Shown here one piece after another: positions 61,954 through 64,000 of a stretch of 64,000 nt of DNA. Source of the DNA: Porphyrobacter sp. (GTDB lineage: Bacteria > Pseudomonadota > Alphaproteobacteria > Sphingomonadales > Sphingomonadaceae). The notes beneath the pieces were generated by a model that was not told where the DNA came from, did not search any database, and was given only the letters and a program-made list of their open reading frames with translations. The DNA is taken from the NCBI GenBank assembly GCA_027531395.1, contig JAPZRO010000001.1, positions 372,001 to 436,000 of the forward strand, read 5' to 3'. The position numbers and the translations under genes are program-made. Every line of letters begins with the position of its first letter. Positions within the stretch are counted from its first letter, which is position 1.

Positions 61954-62453
61954 GCGCGCCCCAGCTTGACGATCTCGACCGCCAGCTGATCGAGGCGCTG
62001 GCGCGCGACGCGCGGGTGTCGAACCGCAAGATCGCGCTCGATCTCGGCGTGACCGAGGGCACCGTGCGCGGCCGCATCAAGCGGCTGCAGCAGGACGGTC
62101 TGATTTCCTTCACCGCGATCACCAGCTTCGGCCTCGCGGATTCGGCGCGCATGGCCTTCATCGGGGTGGAGGTGAACGTCAGCGACGTGCGGGCCGTCGC
62201 CGAGCGCATTGCCGAGCTGCCTGCGGTCAATGCGGTGATGATCACCATGGGGCGGTTCAACATCCTGGCGATCTGCCTGTTCAACTCGCTCGACAATCTG
62301 CTCGAGGTGGCGTCGAACCAGATCCTTGCGATGCCGGGCGTGCACCACGTCGAGACGTCGATCGCGGTCAAGACCGTGAAGTACAACGCCCGGGTGGTGC
62401 GGATCACCGCCGCCGACCGCGCGCGGATCGAGGCGCTCGATGATGATGCGTAA
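61950..62453 (+). CDS. Lrp/AsnC family transcriptional regulator (2)
   Basis: 167-residue Lrp/AsnC protein: LDDLDRQLIEALARDARVSNRKIALDLGVTEGTVRGRIKRLQ is the helix-turn-helix, followed by the RAM domain (MAFIGVEVNVSDV, MITMGRFNILAICLFNSLDNL). Two adjacent, clearly different Lrp/AsnC genes suggest hetero-oligomers. Its TAA stop lies inside operator site 5. Confidence 0.85.
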   Translation: MSAPQLDDLDRQLIEALARDARVSNRKIALDLGVTEGTVRGRIKRLQQDGLISFTAITSFGLADSARMAFIGVEVNVSDVRAVAERIAELPAVNAVMITMGRFNILAICLFNSLDNLLEVASNQILAMPGVHHVETSIAVKTVKYNARVVRITAADRARIEALDDDA

Positions 62454-62475
62454 TTTGATAAGAATTAAATTACGC
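62448..62475. promoter_or_regulatory. 28-bp inverted repeat, steroid-regulon operator site 5
   Basis: GCGTAATTT and AAATTACGC, nine complementary bases on each side, form the best copy of the 28-bp element (arms GCGTA and TACGC, spacing 18). It overlaps the stop codon of the second Lrp/AsnC gene and lies upstream of kshA. Confidence 0.7.
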
Positions 62476-62575
62476 GAATTGTCGGCATAGGCCTTTTTGG
62501 GCTTCTTCATACGTAGCCCTATTGCAAAACTCCTGCGCTTCCCTTAGGAGAGTCGAAACTCTTGGAGGGAGAGGC

Positions 62576-63658
62576 ATGGCGACCACTGCAGATTATGGCC
62601 TGGGCGAATTCACCTACCCGCGCGGCTGGTTCATGGTCGCGCGCTCGGAGGAGGTCGGTTCGGCCCCGCTCTCGGTGCGCTACTTCGGCGAGGACATGGT
62701 GATCTACCGCGGCGGGCAGAGCGGCAAGGTCTTCATGATCGAGGCCTATTGCCCGCACATGGGCACCCATCTCGGCCGCAACACCACCTCCTATGTCGTC
62801 AAGGACGGCGAGCACGTCGAGGGCGACAACATCCGCTGCCCCTATCATGGCTGGCGCTTCGGCCCGGACGGGCGGGTCAACCAGATCCCCTATTCGCCCG
62901 CGCCGATCCCCAAGACGGCCTGCGTCAAGAGCTGGAAGGTCGTGGAACGCGCCGGCTGCCTGTGGGCGTGGCACGATCCCGAAGGGATGGAGCCCGATCA
63001 CGAGCTGCCGCCTTTCGAGAATTACGACGCACCCCACTGGGTCAACTGGAACGTGCGCGAGCTGGGCGAACTCGCCTGCCACCCGCAGGAAGTGGTCGAC
63101 AACATGGCCGACAAGGCCCACCTTGAACCGGTCCACGGCTCGATCGCGATCGACAGCTTCGAGAACGCCTTCGAGGATCACGTCTGCCGCCAGATCCTCT
63201 CGGCCGGCCACCGCACGCTCGCGGCCGATGGTGGCGAGCCGATGACCAACGACACCTGGTATGTCGGCCCCGGCATCCTCCAGTCGGTGATGATCGGCGC
63301 CAACCCCTCGCACATGCTGATCGCACATACCCCGATCGACGATGGGGTGATCAAGGTGTGGTACGGGCTGATGGTGAAGGTCGCAAACGCCGCGCCGACC
63401 GATGACGACCGCGCGCTGGCCTCGTCCTACGAGGAAGCCGGGGTCGATGCCTTCGCGCAGGATTTCGAGATCTGGTCGAACAAGCGGCCCTGCATCCACC
63501 CGATGATGGTGCGCGGCGACGGCCCGTTCGACAAGGTGCGGATCTGGTATCGCCAGTTCTACAATCCGCGCAGTCAGGCCAAGACCTTCCAGGCCCGCGT
63601 CAACGGACGCTACACCACCCGCGGCACCAAGTCCGCGCCGTGGGAAACCGCCGCCTGA
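62576..63658 (+). CDS. kshA: KshA, 3-ketosteroid 9-alpha-hydroxylase oxygenase
   Basis: 360-residue Rieske oxygenase of KshA type, which 9-hydroxylates the steroid nucleus to open ring B. 2Fe-2S: Cys59-x-His61 and Cys88-x2-His91; iron His182 and His187 in DNMADKAHLEPVHG, spaced as in KshA, and the end DFEIWSNKRPC…KVRIWYRQFYNP matches. Between the two Rieske pairs it has 26 residues rather than about 16, so a loop insertion is present. GGAGGGAGAGG before ATG 62576. The reductase KshB is not in the window. Confidence 0.82.
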   Translation: MATTADYGLGEFTYPRGWFMVARSEEVGSAPLSVRYFGEDMVIYRGGQSGKVFMIEAYCPHMGTHLGRNTTSYVVKDGEHVEGDNIRCPYHGWRFGPDGRVNQIPYSPAPIPKTACVKSWKVVERAGCLWAWHDPEGMEPDHELPPFENYDAPHWVNWNVRELGELACHPQEVVDNMADKAHLEPVHGSIAIDSFENAFEDHVCRQILSAGHRTLAADGGEPMTNDTWYVGPGILQSVMIGANPSHMLIAHTPIDDGVIKVWYGLMVKVANAAPTDDDRALASSYEEAGVDAFAQDFEIWSNKRPCIHPMMVRGDGPFDKVRIWYRQFYNPRSQAKTFQARVNGRYTTRGTKSAPWETAA

Positions 63659-63683
63659 CCGGCGCGCACGACTGACAGCGAAC

Positions 63684-63719
63684 AAGGGGCCGCCTTCCCG
63701 CAAGGAAGCGCGGCCCCTT
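63684..63719. terminator. Bidirectional intrinsic terminator
   Basis: Stem AAGGGGCCG (63684-63692) pairs with CGGCCCCTT (63711-63719), with an inner CTTCC/GGAAG stem. It lies between convergent kshA and the partial SDR; A-rich and T-rich ends serve each direction moderately. Confidence 0.75.
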
Positions 63720-63725
63720 CGCTTG

Positions 63726-64000
63726 TCAGAAGGCGGTGGCGCCGCCGTCGACCACCAGCGGATGGCCGGTGACGAAGCTCGCCTGATCCGAACACAGCCA
63801 CAGCACCGCCGCCGCGATCTCCTCGGCGTGGCCCATCCGGCCCATCGGGGTCAGGCCGTCCATCACCTTGCGGATGTCGGGATTGGCGGTGAGCGGCGCG
63901 GTCATCGGGGTCTCGATCACGCCCGGGCAGACCGCATTGACGCGGATCCCCGCCTTGGCCCAGCGCAGCGCGCCGTGACGGGTCAGGCCGATCACGCCGT
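63726..64000 (-). CDS. SDR family oxidoreductase (5' end outside window)
   Basis: C-terminal part of an SDR; the visible frame runs off the right edge. It starts just after the active-site region (VIGLTRHGALRWAKAGIRVNAVCPGVIETPM) and ends with the usual VTGHPLVVDGGATAF. About 91 residues are visible. Function unknown; the catalytic Tyr lies outside the window. Confidence 0.78.
   Translation of the reverse strand, partial: GVIGLTRHGALRWAKAGIRVNAVCPGVIETPMTAPLTANPDIRKVMDGLTPMGRMGHAEEIAAAVLWLCSDQASFVTGHPLVVDGGATAF

Noticed and set aside
1..64000. tRNA, rRNA, CRISPR array, insertion sequence or phage genes
   Set aside because: None was recognised in the sequence; repeated elements seen are the two operator types only.

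Overview
This 64-kb, GC-rich window reads as the chromosome of a steroid-degrading alphaproteobacterium, most likely a sphingomonad (Sphingobium, Novosphingobium, Sphingopyxis or Erythrobacteraceae type). The basis is gene content: two large TonB-dependent receptors, many SDRs and acyl-CoA dehydrogenases, a DUF1800/DUF1501 pair, and a steroid-nucleus catabolic set whose protein motifs match mycobacterial and Comamonas enzymes. No RNA gene, CRISPR array or transposase was seen. Species cannot be fixed from the sequence alone.

Layout. 1-4.1 kb: the end of an HSL-type esterase, then a DUF1800 lipoprotein and a DUF1501 Tat protein. 4.1-16.7 kb: an acyl-CoA module (acyl-CoA dehydrogenase, crotonase, FadH-like dienoyl-CoA reductase, citryl-CoA-lyase-like protein, CaiB/BaiF CoA-transferase), an IclR regulator, a TonB receptor and an operon of WrbA, VOC, hydrolase and MetE-like genes. 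The CoA-transferase and TonB promoters carry the same double palindrome, probably the IclR operator. 16.7-32.8 kb (minus strand): about 18 tightly packed genes for the C/D-ring pathway and more (fadD3, ketosteroid isomerase, MaoC, ipdF, fadE30, partner dehydrogenases, fadA6, echA20, ipdC, ipdB, ipdA, hsaC). 33.0-40.2 kb (plus strand): the divergent A/B-ring operon hsaA-hsaD-hsaB-hsaE-hsaG-hsaF, a KstD-like flavoprotein and an NTF2-fold protein. 40.2-51.2 kb: SDRs, BaiE-like SnoaL proteins, a second TonB receptor, DUF1254, a P450 and KstD. 51.4-61.4 kb: SDR, two acyl-CoA ligases (one FadD19-like), an amidohydrolase-fold protein, a Rieske oxygenase, a Tat-exported amidase, SDR and MFS. 61.5-63.7 kb: two tandem Lrp/AsnC regulators, KshA and a bidirectional terminator before a partial SDR.

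Proposed logic (inference). Steroids enter through the TonB receptors. Side chains are activated by the FadD19-like ligase. KSI, KstD and KshA desaturate and 9-hydroxylate the nucleus, so ring B opens. HsaAB/HsaC/HsaD cut ring A, and HsaE/F/G convert the hexadienoate part to pyruvate and propionyl-CoA. FadD3, IpdF, FadE30, EchA20, IpdAB, IpdC and FadA6 then open rings D and C. SnoaL/BaiE-like proteins and the amidase hint at bile-acid-type substrates.

The most notable new signal is a 28-bp inverted repeat, GCGTA-N18-TACG(C/A), found once in each of the four main steroid promoter regions from 32.9 to 62.5 kb, with a one-mismatch fifth copy at 51.3 kb. It appears to define a dedicated steroid regulon; the regulator is unidentified.
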